A stretch of DNA of 10,870 nt from Bacteroidaceae bacterium (GCA_017467745.1 JAFUKV010000082.1:1-10870); one strand, 5' to 3'. Positions 1 through 6,510 are shown, counted from the stretch's first letter. Notes: generated by a model from the letters alone, not told the origin. Made by a program: numbers and translations.

Positions 1-18
1 GTACGCGCCCAAAAGATA

Positions 19-405
19 TTAACGTTTGCTGAACTGGAATCTCTTTCTTGCTTTGGGACGTCCCGGTTTTTTACGTTCAACAACACGCGGGTCGCGAGTC
101 ATGAATCCTTCTGCTTTGAGAGCGGGTTTGTCTTCCGGATTGATTTTTACCAATGCGCGGGCAATGGCTAAGCGAAGTGCTTCTGCTTGTCCTTTCATAC
201 CCCCGCCGTTCAAATTTACTTTGATTTCGTATTTTTATGCAACGCCAAGAGTTGTAAGGGGTTGTTTTACGACAAATTGAAGTATACTTGACGGGAAGTA
301 AGTAGAAAGTTCACGTTTGTTTATGGTGATGTTTCCGGTTCCTTCGTTAACGAATATGCGAGCAACCGCTGCTTTTCGTCTTCCTAATGCATTAACTACT
401 TCCAT
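19..405 (-). pseudogene. rpsI: 30S ribosomal protein S9, reading frame interrupted by an in-frame stop
   Basis: S9 sits in the small ribosomal subunit, where its C-terminal tail reaches toward the P-site tRNA. The frame starts at the ATG at 403-405 (MEVVNALGRRKAAVARIF), which lies 5 bases after the rplM stop and behind AAGAAG-like bases. It ends at the TAA at 19-21 with the conserved basic tail RKRFQFSKR. Full length would be 128 residues, normal for Bacteroidales S9. Codon 57 is TAA (235-237, minus strand), between GVA and KYEIKVNL. Family members as I remember them have Glu (GAA) there, so one G-to-T change explains it. The frame is intact and conserved on both sides. As read, only 56 residues would be made, without the rRNA-binding C-terminal half. 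Because S9 is normally needed for growth, a sequencing or assembly error, a rare strain variant or a second copy elsewhere are all possible. The identity is certain; whether the stop is real is not. rpsB and tsf usually follow this gene but lie outside the window. Confidence 0.9.
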
Positions 406-410
406 ACTTC

Positions 411-866
411 TTATTTAAGAGCGTTTATATCTATTGTTTTGGGTTGCTGTGCTGCATGGGGGTGTTCGCTTCCAGCATATACATAAAGGTTACGCAACAA
501 TTGTGCTCCCAATTTATTTTTGGGTAACATCCCTTTGATAACTTTGGTAAACAATTTGGTTTCGCCTTTTTTCATGTAAGTGGCGGGTGTGCCTAATCTT
601 TGTCCGCCGGGGTATCCGGTAAAAGTGATATACACACGGTCATTCCATTTGTTTCCCGTTAATTTTACTTTGTCTGCATTGATAATGATTACGTTGTCGC
701 CGCAGTCTACGTGAGGAGTAAAACTGGGTTTGTATTTGCCACGCAATAATTTGGCAACTTTTGAGCCCAAACGTCCCAATACTTGATCGGTTGCATCTAC
801 TACAACCCATTCTTTTTTTACAGTTGCTTTGTTTGCAGAAATGGTCTTATAACTTAAAGTATCCAC
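411..866 (-). CDS. rplM: 50S ribosomal protein L13
   Basis: L13 is an early-assembling large-subunit protein that binds 23S rRNA. The 151-residue product has the family core: EWVVVDATDQVLGRLGSKVA near residues 19-38, then LRGKYKPSFTPHVDCGDNV, INADKVKLTGNKW, the YPGG turn, and GMLPKNKLGAQLLRNLYVYAG near the C-terminus. Length fits Bacteroidales L13 (about 150). The start is GTG (864-866), read as Met before DTLSYKT, an N-terminus I recognise from Bacteroides L13. No Shine-Dalgarno is visible, as is usual in this phylum. It is the first gene of the rplM-rpsI operon, with rpsI 5 bases downstream. A consensus promoter (983-1013) and a roughly 110-base leader with a hairpin (909-944) lie upstream, which suggests autogenous control at the RNA level. 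Confidence 0.97.
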   Translation of the reverse strand: MDTLSYKTISANKATVKKEWVVVDATDQVLGRLGSKVAKLLRGKYKPSFTPHVDCGDNVIIINADKVKLTGNKWNDRVYITFTGYPGGQRLGTPATYMKKGETKLFTKVIKGMLPKNKLGAQLLRNLYVYAGSEHPHAAQQPKTIDINALK

Positions 867-908
867 TGCTTAAAATTTTAATAGTTAATTACTAAATAAA
901 AAACATAT

Positions 909-944
909 AGCTTTATGGTTTCGGACACTGAAACCGTTTGAGCT
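909..944 (-). ncRNA. Candidate ribosomal protein leader RNA of rplM
   Basis: In the 5' UTR of rplM, between the predicted transcription start near 976 and the GTG at 866, the minus strand folds into a two-part stem. The inner stem is six perfect pairs, GGTTTC with GAAACC (930-935 with 917-922), around a 7-base loop. The outer stem is AGCT with AGCT (941-944 with 909-912), separated from it by a 4/5-base internal loop. An L13 leader class has been described from Bacteroidia; this position and general shape fit it, but I have not compared it with a covariance model. The inferred role is binding of free L13 to repress its own operon. Confidence 0.55.
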
Positions 945-982
945 GAGTAAGTTTTATTCAAACTTTGATAATAATCGGCTTG

Positions 983-1013
983 CAAAAGTACTGCTTTTCT
1001 TTGAAATACAAAA
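983..1013 (-). promoter_or_regulatory. Promoter of rplM-rpsI
   Basis: On the minus strand a -7 box TACTTTTG (983-990) matches the Bacteroidota consensus TAnnTTTG. A -33 TTTTG box (1009-1013) lies 18 bases upstream. The predicted start near 976 gives a leader of about 110 bases, unusually long for this window and consistent with a regulatory leader. Confidence 0.75.
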
Positions 1014-1044
1014 CATTTGCGAGGAAAAAAGTTGTTGAAAAATA

Positions 1045-1083
1045 AAAAATCGGGGCATGCAATTCAAGCATGCTCCGATTTTT
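1045..1083 (-). terminator. Rho-independent terminator of the NigD-like gene
   Basis: Inverted repeat with arms 1045-1060 and 1068-1083, a 7-base loop and a GC-rich core (CGGAGCATGC on the minus strand). There is one non-Watson-Crick pair: G-U read on the plus strand, A-C on the minus. On the minus strand the stem runs into TTTTTTATT. It lies 30 bases past the lipoprotein stop and separates it from the rplM promoter. Confidence 0.85.
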
Positions 1084-1112
1084 CGGTATGAGCCTAAGTG
1101 TATAGAGTATGG

Positions 1113-1892
1113 TTATTTGTATGTTTCGTCGCTGAATCCTCCCAATTCGTTTGGCGCAGCGCCGGATACACCCGGCTTGTAGTTTAATTCTACGTTTTTT
1201 TCTGCTCCTTGAAAATCTTTGTAGCTGATTATGATTTTAGATACGTTTTCAAGATTGTCCGGTATTTTAAATGATACAATTCCAGAGTATTTACGAGTGC
1301 CTAAATCTCCATTGGCATCGTGTACGAATTGCAAGTACCAAATGCCGTTTTCCGGATTAATCGTCGGTCCGTTGATTTTATTGATAATCATATTTATGTA
1401 ATGTATGCTGCTGGGGCTTGCTTGGTAGTCGAATGTCAGGTTGATGAAATCATCGCCTATCCAAGCGTCGTCTATTTCAATGGGGGCCGTTCCTCGTAAA
1501 TGACTGCTTTCCAAAGTGTCGGAAGTGAGTGTATATATGGGTTTGGTCAATATGTTACGGATGTCTATGAGTTGAATATTGTTGGTGTAACCTTCTTTAT
1601 TTCCTCCCAATACATAATAGGTGGCGTATGCCCGGCTGCCCGTGTTAAGAGGATAACCGATAAGGAATGTGTTTATCCATGAGGGATAGAGGGTATTGTT
1701 ATTGTCGAGAGTCAGGTAGAATTTCTGGTCGCTGCCTATCGGGAACCAGTTTGGCGCATTTTCTCCGGGAACATTTACCGTAGCTACGGAACCGTAAAGT
1801 GTGTAGTTGTCGTCGTCATCGTCGTCGCAAGAGGTCATGAAGAGCGTGGCGAAGATTGCGGCCATCGCGAATAGTGATACATACTTTTTCAT
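1113..1892 (-). CDS. NigD-like surface lipoprotein
   Basis: The 259-residue protein begins with a lipoprotein signal: MKK, a hydrophobic stretch to residue 19, then the lipobox-like MTSC with Cys22 as the acylation site. Six Asp residues (23-28) follow the Cys directly; acidic runs after the lipid-bearing Cys act as a lipoprotein export signal in Bacteroidota, so placement on the outer face of the outer membrane is likely. The rest resembles NigD-like proteins: an N-terminal beta-rich part with FYLTLDNNNTLYPSW, then IQLIDIRNILTKPIYTLTSD, IEIDDAWIGDDFINLTFDY and WYLQFVHDANGD, ending in a beta-sandwich-like C-terminal part. The family is named after a gene of the nigrescin bacteriocin locus of Prevotella nigrescens; its biochemical role is unknown. 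It appears to be a single-gene unit with its own terminator (1045-1083). I saw no consensus promoter in 1893-2047. Family call good, function unknown. Confidence 0.85.
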   Translation of the reverse strand: MKKYVSLFAMAAIFATLFMTSCDDDDDDNYTLYGSVATVNVPGENAPNWFPIGSDQKFYLTLDNNNTLYPSWINTFLIGYPLNTGSRAYATYYVLGGNKEGYTNNIQLIDIRNILTKPIYTLTSDTLESSHLRGTAPIEIDDAWIGDDFINLTFDYQASPSSIHYINMIINKINGPTINPENGIWYLQFVHDANGDLGTRKYSGIVSFKIPDNLENVSKIIISYKDFQGAEKNVELNYKPGVSGAAPNELGGFSDETYK

Positions 1893-1987
1893 AATTAATT
1901 TCTTTTTATTTATGGTTATAACTGATGTTGCGCTGTATAACGCTTTAATCTTTATTATAAACGTTTTTCTTCCTAAAAAGATTTATG

Positions 1988-2012
1988 AAAAAGTAAGATT
2001 ATGTTACTTTTT
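1988..2012 (-). terminator. AT-rich hairpin after lpxB, possible weak terminator
   Basis: Perfect 9-base inverted repeat AAAAAGTAA / TTACTTTTT (1988-1996 and 2004-2012) with a 7-base loop, 36 bases past the lpxB stop. The stem has only one G-C pair, so termination would be weak, and it could instead be a protein-binding palindrome upstream of the NigD-like gene. Confidence 0.35.
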
Positions 2013-2047
2013 GTTCTAAAAAAAATTAATACGTGTATTGAGGTTGG

Positions 2048-3196
2048 TTATTTCGGTGTTTTTATAGTTTTGTTTAACGTTGATATGATTTCCTGTGCGG
2101 CACGATTTGCTGCTCCGGGTGCACCTAACCGGTGAAGTATGGTTTCGTAGCCTTTCTGCATTTCGGAACGTGCGGTTTTGTTATTCAAGATTTGGTTTAG
2201 TTCGTATACCATGTTAGATGGGGAGAAGAGGTGGGCGACTAATTCTTTTACGACTTCTTTGTTTGCTATCAGATTGACAAGCGATATGTAGGGGATGCTC
2301 AGTATGTGTTTAAAAAGTTCGTACGTGAACCGTCCGCCGCCAATTTGATAGCATACTACTTGCGGCGTTTGTAACAAGGCGGTTTCAAGGGTTGCCGTTC
2401 CTGATGTAACGAGTGCCGCTTCGGATTGTTGTAATAAGCGGTATGTTTTGCCGAATACGACGGATATGTTTGTATTTGCTATTATGGGGGCATAGAACGA
2501 TTCTTCTATTCCCGGTGCGCCGGCAATAACGGCTTGGTATTCGGGGAATTCGGATACGGCTTTTATCATATCCGGCAGGTTGGCTTTTATTTCTTGCCGT
2601 CGGCTACCGGCTAAAAGCGCGATTATCGGTTTTTCATTCAGATTATTTTCGTTACGGAATTCTTCAAAGGTTTCGTTTGCGAGAGGGCGTGCCGATAGCT
2701 CGTCTACTGTCGGATTACCTACATACGTTACAGGGAAGTTGTGCTTTTTGTAAAAGTCTACTTCGAAAGGAAGGATGCACAACATCAGGTCGATGTATTT
2801 TTTTATGGCTTTGATGCGGTATTCTTTCCATGCCCATATTTTGGGCGAGATGTAATAACATACGGGTATATCGAGTGTTTCTTTTATGAATTTCGCTATT
2901 TTGAGGTTGAATCCCGGATAGTCGATAAGTATGACTATGTCAGGTTGATAAGCCGTAATGTCTTTTTTGCATAAGCGAAGATTATAGAAAACCTTGTTTA
3001 TGTTTGCAATAACGGAAATAAAGCCCATAAAGGCCATTTCTCGATAGTGTTTTACTAATTTACCGCCTTGCGCTTGCATCAAATCTCCTCCGAAAAAACG
3101 GAAATCTGCTTTCGGATCTTGTTCTTTAATAGCGCGCATGAGGTTGGATGCGTGCAGGTCTCCGGAGGCTTCTCCTGCTATTAAATAATATTTCAT
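2048..3196 (-). CDS. lpxB: Lipid-A-disaccharide synthase
   Basis: LpxB (glycosyltransferase family GT19) joins UDP-2,3-diacylglucosamine to lipid X (2,3-diacylglucosamine 1-phosphate), releasing UDP and giving the lipid A disaccharide at the inner face of the cytoplasmic membrane. The 382-residue product has the family motifs in order: GEASGDLHASNL at residues 8-19, FFGGDLMQAQGG near 35-45, IDYPGFNLKIAK at 91-102, YYISPKIWAWKE at 114-125, GNPTVDE at 160-166, LLAGSRRQEI at 194-203 and the TSGTATLETAL motif in the C-terminal nucleotide-sugar domain. Length is typical. The start MKYYLIAGEASGD is right because the first beta strand runs straight into the GEASGD loop. It is divergent from yqgE with a short intergenic region. 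In many Bacteroidales surE lies beside lpxB; here the neighbours are yqgE and a lipoprotein gene. Confidence 0.96.
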   Translation of the reverse strand: MKYYLIAGEASGDLHASNLMRAIKEQDPKADFRFFGGDLMQAQGGKLVKHYREMAFMGFISVIANINKVFYNLRLCKKDITAYQPDIVILIDYPGFNLKIAKFIKETLDIPVCYYISPKIWAWKEYRIKAIKKYIDLMLCILPFEVDFYKKHNFPVTYVGNPTVDELSARPLANETFEEFRNENNLNEKPIIALLAGSRRQEIKANLPDMIKAVSEFPEYQAVIAGAPGIEESFYAPIIANTNISVVFGKTYRLLQQSEAALVTSGTATLETALLQTPQVVCYQIGGGRFTYELFKHILSIPYISLVNLIANKEVVKELVAHLFSPSNMVYELNQILNNKTARSEMQKGYETILHRLGAPGAANRAAQEIISTLNKTIKTPK

Positions 3197-3216
3197 ACGG
3201 GTTGTTTATGGATAAG

Positions 3217-3224
3217 CGAAAGTA
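3217..3224 (-). promoter_or_regulatory. Possible -7 box of lpxB
   Basis: Minus-strand TACTTTCG is one base off TAnnTTTG and lies 20 bases upstream of the lpxB ATG. The -33 position falls in an A/T run without a clear TTTG, so the call is tentative. Confidence 0.4.
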
Positions 3225-3273
3225 GTGCTTTTTATTTTATAAAAAAAATATCGTGTTAAATATGTAGTTGTTA

Positions 3274-3304
3274 TTTGTTTTCAATGAGATATTTATTATC
3301 TTTA
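3274..3304 (+). promoter_or_regulatory. Promoter of yqgE
   Basis: TTTG (3274-3277), a 19-base spacer, then TATCTTTA (3297-3304), one base off TAnnTTTG. The predicted start near 3311 gives a leader of about 14 bases before the ATG at 3325. This rules against the longer open frame beginning at 3268, which would put the promoter inside the gene. Confidence 0.65.
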
Positions 3305-3324
3305 AAACCAATTTTCCGGTAGGT

Positions 3325-3924
3325 ATGAATATAGATTCAGATTTATTCAAAATTAATCATCGTCGGATCAAGCTGAAACGCGGAAGGAAATTAATTGCTG
3401 AACCGTTATTGTCAGATTGTGTTTTTCGGCGGTCTGTTATCCTTTTAGTAGAATATACTTCTTCCGGAAGTATGGGATTGATGTTGAATAAGCCGTCAGG
3501 GATTGACTTGCGGCAAATAGTCCCTTCTGTGGGGGGTGTAGAAGAGTCTGTTCCTATTTTTATTGGAGGGCCTGTGGGCAGTAATCGTCTTTTTTATATA
3601 CACAAATTGGGGCATATTATTCCAGATGCGGTGAAGTTGAGCGATGGACTGTTTATAAATGGAAATTTCGATTCGATTATCGCTTATATAAAAAGCGGGA
3701 ATCCTGTAAATGAGAATATTCGATTTTTCTTGGGATATTCCGGTTGGGAAGGCGGTCAATTAGATGCGGAGATAGAAGAGGGGGTATGGGTGGTATCTCC
3801 GTATAAGGAGGTGGATTTGGGCGCTTGTATTGCAGGTGAGCCGTATTGGAATAATGCCGTGCGGGAGATGGGGTCGGAGTATAAGGTTTGGTTGAGTTTT
3901 CCGAAAGTTCCTTGGTTGAATTGA
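3325..3924 (+). CDS. yqgE: YqgE/AlgH family protein
   Basis: A 199-residue protein of the YqgE/AlgH family, widespread and of unproven biochemical function (AlgH was named from alginate regulation in Pseudomonas). Seen motifs: RGRKLIAEPLLSD at 20-31, RRSVILLVEY at 35-44, GSMGLMLNKP at 48-57, IGGPVG at 80-85, and the family signature FLGYSGWEGGQLDAEIEEG at 135-153, then a C-terminal WLSFPK. No signal peptide or membrane segment, so cytoplasmic. The open frame extends upstream to 3268, but MNIDSDLFKI is the conserved Bacteroidales N-terminus and a promoter lies at 3274-3304, so the start at 3325 is chosen. It is a single gene, convergent with rpmE2 and sharing the terminator at 3973-4001. Confidence 0.92.
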   Translation: MNIDSDLFKINHRRIKLKRGRKLIAEPLLSDCVFRRSVILLVEYTSSGSMGLMLNKPSGIDLRQIVPSVGGVEESVPIFIGGPVGSNRLFYIHKLGHIIPDAVKLSDGLFINGNFDSIIAYIKSGNPVNENIRFFLGYSGWEGGQLDAEIEEGVWVVSPYKEVDLGACIAGEPYWNNAVREMGSEYKVWLSFPKVPWLN

Positions 3925-3972
3925 ATTTTTTCTTTTATAAGATATTTTTTCTATGGGGATAGAATGAAAAGA

Positions 3973-4001
3973 AAAAAGCCGAAATTTATTTTCGGCTTTT
4001 T
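3973..4001. terminator. Bidirectional terminator between yqgE and rpmE2
   Basis: Perfect stem AAAAAGCCGAAA / TTTCGGCTTTTT with a 5-base loop (3985-3989). Both strands end in a T run, so it can stop transcription of yqgE from the left and of rpmE2 from the right. The rpmE2 stop lies 20 bases away. Confidence 0.88.
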
Positions 4002-4021
4002 GTTATCTTGTTTCAGAACTG

Positions 4022-4285
4022 TTATTTCTTTTTGTTTTGCATGTGTTTTTGATAACGGCTCATGAATTTGTCTACGCGACCTGCGGTGTCAACCAATTTT
4101 TGTTTGCCTGTATAGAACGGGTGTGAAGAACTGGTGATTTCTAATTTTACTAACGGGTAAGTTACTCCGTCGATTTCGATAGTTTCTTTTGCGTTAATTG
4201 TAGAACGTGAAATAAAAATATCGTCATTCGACATGTCTTTGAAAACTACGGGACGGTAGTTTTCAGGATGGATTCCTTTTTTCAT
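4022..4285 (-). CDS. rpmE2: 50S ribosomal protein L31 type B (zinc-independent)
   Basis: L31 bridges the ribosomal subunits near the central protuberance. The 87-residue product starts MKKGIHPENYRPVVFKD and contains SSHPFYTGKQKLVDTAGRVDKF, the conserved second half of L31, followed by a short basic tail. It has no cysteine at all, so the zinc-ribbon Cys pairs of type A L31 are missing and this is type B. In some bacteria type B forms replace the zinc-binding form during zinc shortage; in Bacteroidales this form is, as far as I recall, the usual one. It is a single gene with a consensus promoter (4360-4389) and a leader of about 67 bases holding a hairpin. Confidence 0.96.
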   Translation of the reverse strand: MKKGIHPENYRPVVFKDMSNDDIFISRSTINAKETIEIDGVTYPLVKLEITSSSHPFYTGKQKLVDTAGRVDKFMSRYQKHMQNKKK

Positions 4286-4318
4286 CGCTATATCTTTTTT
4301 TAATTGTTATTCATTTCT

Positions 4319-4338
4319 AACGCGTTGGTAGCGCGTGT
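4319..4338 (-). promoter_or_regulatory. Hairpin in the rpmE2 leader, candidate L31 autoregulatory element
   Basis: AACGCG (4319-4324) pairs with CGCGT-g-T (4332-4338, one bulged base) around a 7-base loop. The core is GC-rich in an otherwise AT-rich leader and lies 34 bases upstream of the start codon. L31 leader RNAs are known in several phyla; I cannot assign this to a described class. Confidence 0.4.
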
Positions 4339-4359
4339 TCGTATCTCTGTAATGGCGTG

Positions 4360-4389
4360 CAAATTTAGCGATAAGTTTTTATATACAAA
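4360..4389 (-). promoter_or_regulatory. Promoter of rpmE2
   Basis: Minus-strand TAAATTTG (4360-4367) is a perfect -7 box; TTTG (4386-4389) lies 18 bases upstream. The predicted start near 4352 gives a leader of about 67 bases. Confidence 0.78.
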
Positions 4390-4503
4390 ACTTTTATTGA
4401 AGTTTAATCGAAAATTTTAGTTTGAAAAGTATTTTTCTTATTGTCGTAATGCCGGATTTAAAAATTGTTCTACGTTTAATTTTTATTGTTTTATGCCGGT
4501 TTA

Positions 4504-4872
4504 TTATATTTGATTTAACAGAAAGTTATTGTATTCGGCCTCTATTTCGGAAATGCTGATGCCTAATAAACGCATTTCTTTAAATATGGCGGGAAGTGTG
4601 TCGTTTATGAATTGTCGGCGTCTTAGTAGCTGTATTTGCGTCAAAGCCTGCGGTGCTATGAAATACCCTATTCCTCGTTTGTTGTAGATGATTTCTAAAT
4701 TTTGCAATCGTTCATAAGCTCGCATAACGGTATTGGGGTTTACTTCGAGCTGTATTGCCAATTCGCGAACAGAAGGTATGCGGCTTTCTGTTTTGTAGAG
4801 GCCTTGCAGTGTTTGCGAGCAGATGTAATCGGCTATCTGTATGAATATGGGTTGTGTATTGTTGAATTCCAT
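4504..4872 (-). CDS. GntR-family transcriptional regulator, YtrA-like
   Basis: A 122-residue regulator with an N-terminal winged helix-turn-helix (about residues 8-72): PIFIQIADYICSQ, then RIPSVRELAIQLEVNPNTVMRAYERL with the recognition helix, and the wing IIYNKRGIGYFI. The C-terminal part (about 78-120) is only a short helical segment, too small for a FadR or UTRA ligand domain. This short form and its ABC transporter neighbours are the marks of the YtrA subfamily, whose members repress their own ABC operon. It is the last gene of a three-gene minus-strand operon, 3 bases after the permease stop. Its likely target is the palindrome at 6486-6509 over the operon's start. No strong terminator follows; only an AT-only inverted repeat (4459-4466 with 4478-4485) is seen. 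The effector is unknown. Confidence 0.9.
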   Translation of the reverse strand: MEFNNTQPIFIQIADYICSQTLQGLYKTESRIPSVRELAIQLEVNPNTVMRAYERLQNLEIIYNKRGIGYFIAPQALTQIQLLRRRQFINDTLPAIFKEMRLLGISISEIEAEYNNFLLNQI

Positions 4873-4875
4873 AAA

Positions 4876-5637
4876 TTATAAAATTTGTTTTGTTTTTAAT
4901 TTGTAAAACGATGCACTTATTATACCGATAGCAAGTAAAATATAAAAGTAGGGAGATAAAAATATGGTTTGCCAAAGTGTTGAATCTGTTTTAGAAAACA
5001 GGTATCTCATGAAAAAAATGAAGATTACCGTAGAGCAAATATAAAGTAACATGAAAATTGAAGACTTTATCCATTGATTACTCGTAATTATGGTACAGAG
5101 GAAAGCCGCAAGAAAGCAGAGCGCAGGTAATGTTATCAACATGCAGATAAACTGCCCAATGCTGTAATGAGATAATTGTTGGTCTTGCGAGAGTATGTTC
5201 AGAGGGTTAAGTAAACATGTATTTTCTGTTTGGATGAACGGGCTAATTTGAAATATTTCTGTTATAAAGGAATTTGCGAGTAAGAGTAGTATAAATCCTA
5301 TGTAATAGGCCGCAATAGATATGACGAGGTTGGTTGCGAGGGTCATGAGCATGGCTATCAAACGTTCTTCTGTTCGGGACGGAATAGTGAAAAATGTAAA
5401 ACCGTTATTATATATGGCGGTTTGTATTAGTTTCAGCCCCATAATTTGCGATATGGTTGTTACCGATATGAAGGTGAGAAGCTGTGAGACAAAGAAATTG
5501 TCGATTGGCAGAAAAATCATAAAAGATAGTGTTATGCTAATGGCTATAACCGGCAATGTTATAAACCATTCTGACGACGTTTGCCAGATACTGCGATATA
5601 TGTTGAGCGTGCGGATAATGCTGAATGATGTTTTCAT
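4876..5637 (-). CDS. ABC transporter permease, six-helix membrane protein
   Basis: The 253-residue protein has about six hydrophobic segments, near residues 25-44, 50-67, 97-122, 160-183, 191-211 and 229-244. A short cytoplasmic N-terminus precedes them and the end is basic (KLKTKQIL). Between segments 2 and 3 lies FTIPSRTEERL, like the LPAS-R-x-EK motif I associate with ABC-2-type permeases of Bacteroidales, probably the contact to the ATPase. It starts 11 bases after the ATPase stop and ends 3 bases before the GntR start, so all three are surely cotranscribed. With the ATPase it should form an exporter in the cytoplasmic membrane. The substrate is unknown; relatives in YtrA-type operons are tied to cell-envelope or antimicrobial stress, but nothing in this sequence proves that. 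Confidence 0.8.
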   Translation of the reverse strand: MKTSFSIIRTLNIYRSIWQTSSEWFITLPVIAISITLSFMIFLPIDNFFVSQLLTFISVTTISQIMGLKLIQTAIYNNGFTFFTIPSRTEERLIAMLMTLATNLVISIAAYYIGFILLLLANSFITEIFQISPFIQTENTCLLNPLNILSQDQQLSHYSIGQFICMLITLPALCFLAAFLCTIITSNQWIKSSIFMLLYICSTVIFIFFMRYLFSKTDSTLWQTIFLSPYFYILLAIGIISASFYKLKTKQIL

Positions 5638-5648
5638 AATAAAAACTG

Positions 5649-6479
5649 TTAGCGGTTGTTTGTTAATATTGCGATAATCTCCTCTTGTTTAGAAATGACA
5701 GCGTTGAACAGCAGTTCGAGATCGACAGGCGTTTCTTCGTTCGTAGTGTTTTCTATTATGCCGATAGTTCCCAACGGAGACGGTTGGCGATATATGGGAG
5801 TCTCGTCATTCATTATTTTGCGAAAAGATAATTTTTTGGAAATATCTGAAAGATTCTCGTTCAAAACAATGTTCTGTTTGTCAAGAATAATGACAGCATC
5901 TATCAGGCTTTCTAAATCTCGTACTTGATGCGTGGATATTATAACAGTTCTTTTATCGTTCATGATTGAAGCCAGTAATTGCCGGAAAATGCTTTTCGAG
6001 GGAATATCCAATCCGTTTGTCGGTTCGTCCAATAACAAAATGGGCGTGTTAGTACCGAAAGCCAAAGCGATAGCCGCTTTTTTACGTTGTCCCAGAGAAA
6101 GAGACTTCAATTCGCTTTCCGGAGATACTTCGAAAGCCTTTAAAGAGCGATAACATATCTCTTTATCGAAAGATTTATAAAACGAAGCATACATATTAAT
6201 GTATGTTTTTACTTTTACAGACGGAAAATAAGGCTCTTCCGGTAGCAGGTATATGGAACTTAAAACGCTCAGAGACCTGTTTCTCGGTTCTTCACCGTTC
6301 ACCAAACACGTTCCGCCGTCCGGGAAAATCAGTCCGCAGATTAATTTAAGCAAAGTAGTTTTGCCCTCACCGTTTTTTCCTAATAACCCGTAAATGTATC
6401 CCGGCCTAATATCCGAGTTTATTTGTTTGAGAACGGTCTTTTCCCCGAAAGCACGAGAGATATTTTTTAATTGTATCAT
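5649..6479 (-). CDS. ABC transporter ATP-binding protein
   Basis: A 276-residue nucleotide-binding subunit that powers the permease encoded next to it. Motifs in order: Walker A GKNGEGKT (34-41), signature LSLGQ (127-131), Walker B ILLLDE (147-152) followed by PTNGLD, and the switch His in STHQ (His184). The Q-loop region reads LLPEEPYFPS, with Glu where Gln is common, a variant I associate with this branch of ABC-2-type ATPases. After the ATPase core, from about residue 205, comes a C-terminal extension with no motif I know. It is the first gene of the operon; the ATG lies 32 bases below the -7 box at 6511-6518. Walker A, Walker B and the signature are intact, so it should be active. Confidence 0.93.
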   Translation of the reverse strand: MIQLKNISRAFGEKTVLKQINSDIRPGYIYGLLGKNGEGKTTLLKLICGLIFPDGGTCLVNGEEPRNRSLSVLSSIYLLPEEPYFPSVKVKTYINMYASFYKSFDKEICYRSLKAFEVSPESELKSLSLGQRKKAAIALAFGTNTPILLLDEPTNGLDIPSKSIFRQLLASIMNDKRTVIISTHQVRDLESLIDAVIILDKQNIVLNENLSDISKKLSFRKIMNDETPIYRQPSPLGTIGIIENTTNEETPVDLELLFNAVISKQEEIIAILTNNR

Positions 6480-6485
6480 ATTACT

Positions 6486-6509
6486 ACTGTATTAGTGAAA
6501 TATTACACT
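6486..6509. promoter_or_regulatory. Palindromic operator candidate at the ABC-GntR promoter
   Basis: AGTGAAATATTACACT (6494-6509) equals its reverse complement at 14 of 16 positions. It sits directly downstream of the -7 box (6511-6518), over the predicted start near 6504. A wider pair, ACTGTA (6486-6491) and TACACT (6504-6509) with 12 bases between, is also near-symmetric. YtrA-type regulators, as I recall, bind AGTGTA/TACACT-type half sites. The inferred role is autorepression by the GntR protein encoded at the end of this operon. Confidence 0.5.
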
Positions 6510-6510
6510 G

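Noticed and set aside
211..213. TTG as a possible restart codon for the C-terminal half of S9
   Set aside because: Family alignment makes this Leu an internal residue, no ribosome binding site precedes it, and a half S9 would lack the N-terminal fold.
3268..3324. Upstream in-frame extension of yqgE by 19 codons
   Set aside because: It contains the predicted promoter and encodes non-conserved residues before the recognised MNIDSDLFKI start.
4318..4345. TGGTAGCGCG...GTTCG, resembling the D and T arms of a tRNA
   Set aside because: No acceptor stem, anticodon stem or proper arm spacing; better explained as the rpmE2 leader hairpin.
4459..4485. AT-only inverted repeat TAAAAATT / AATTTTTA after the GntR gene
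   Set aside because: No G-C pairs, so unlikely to terminate transcription; probably composition.
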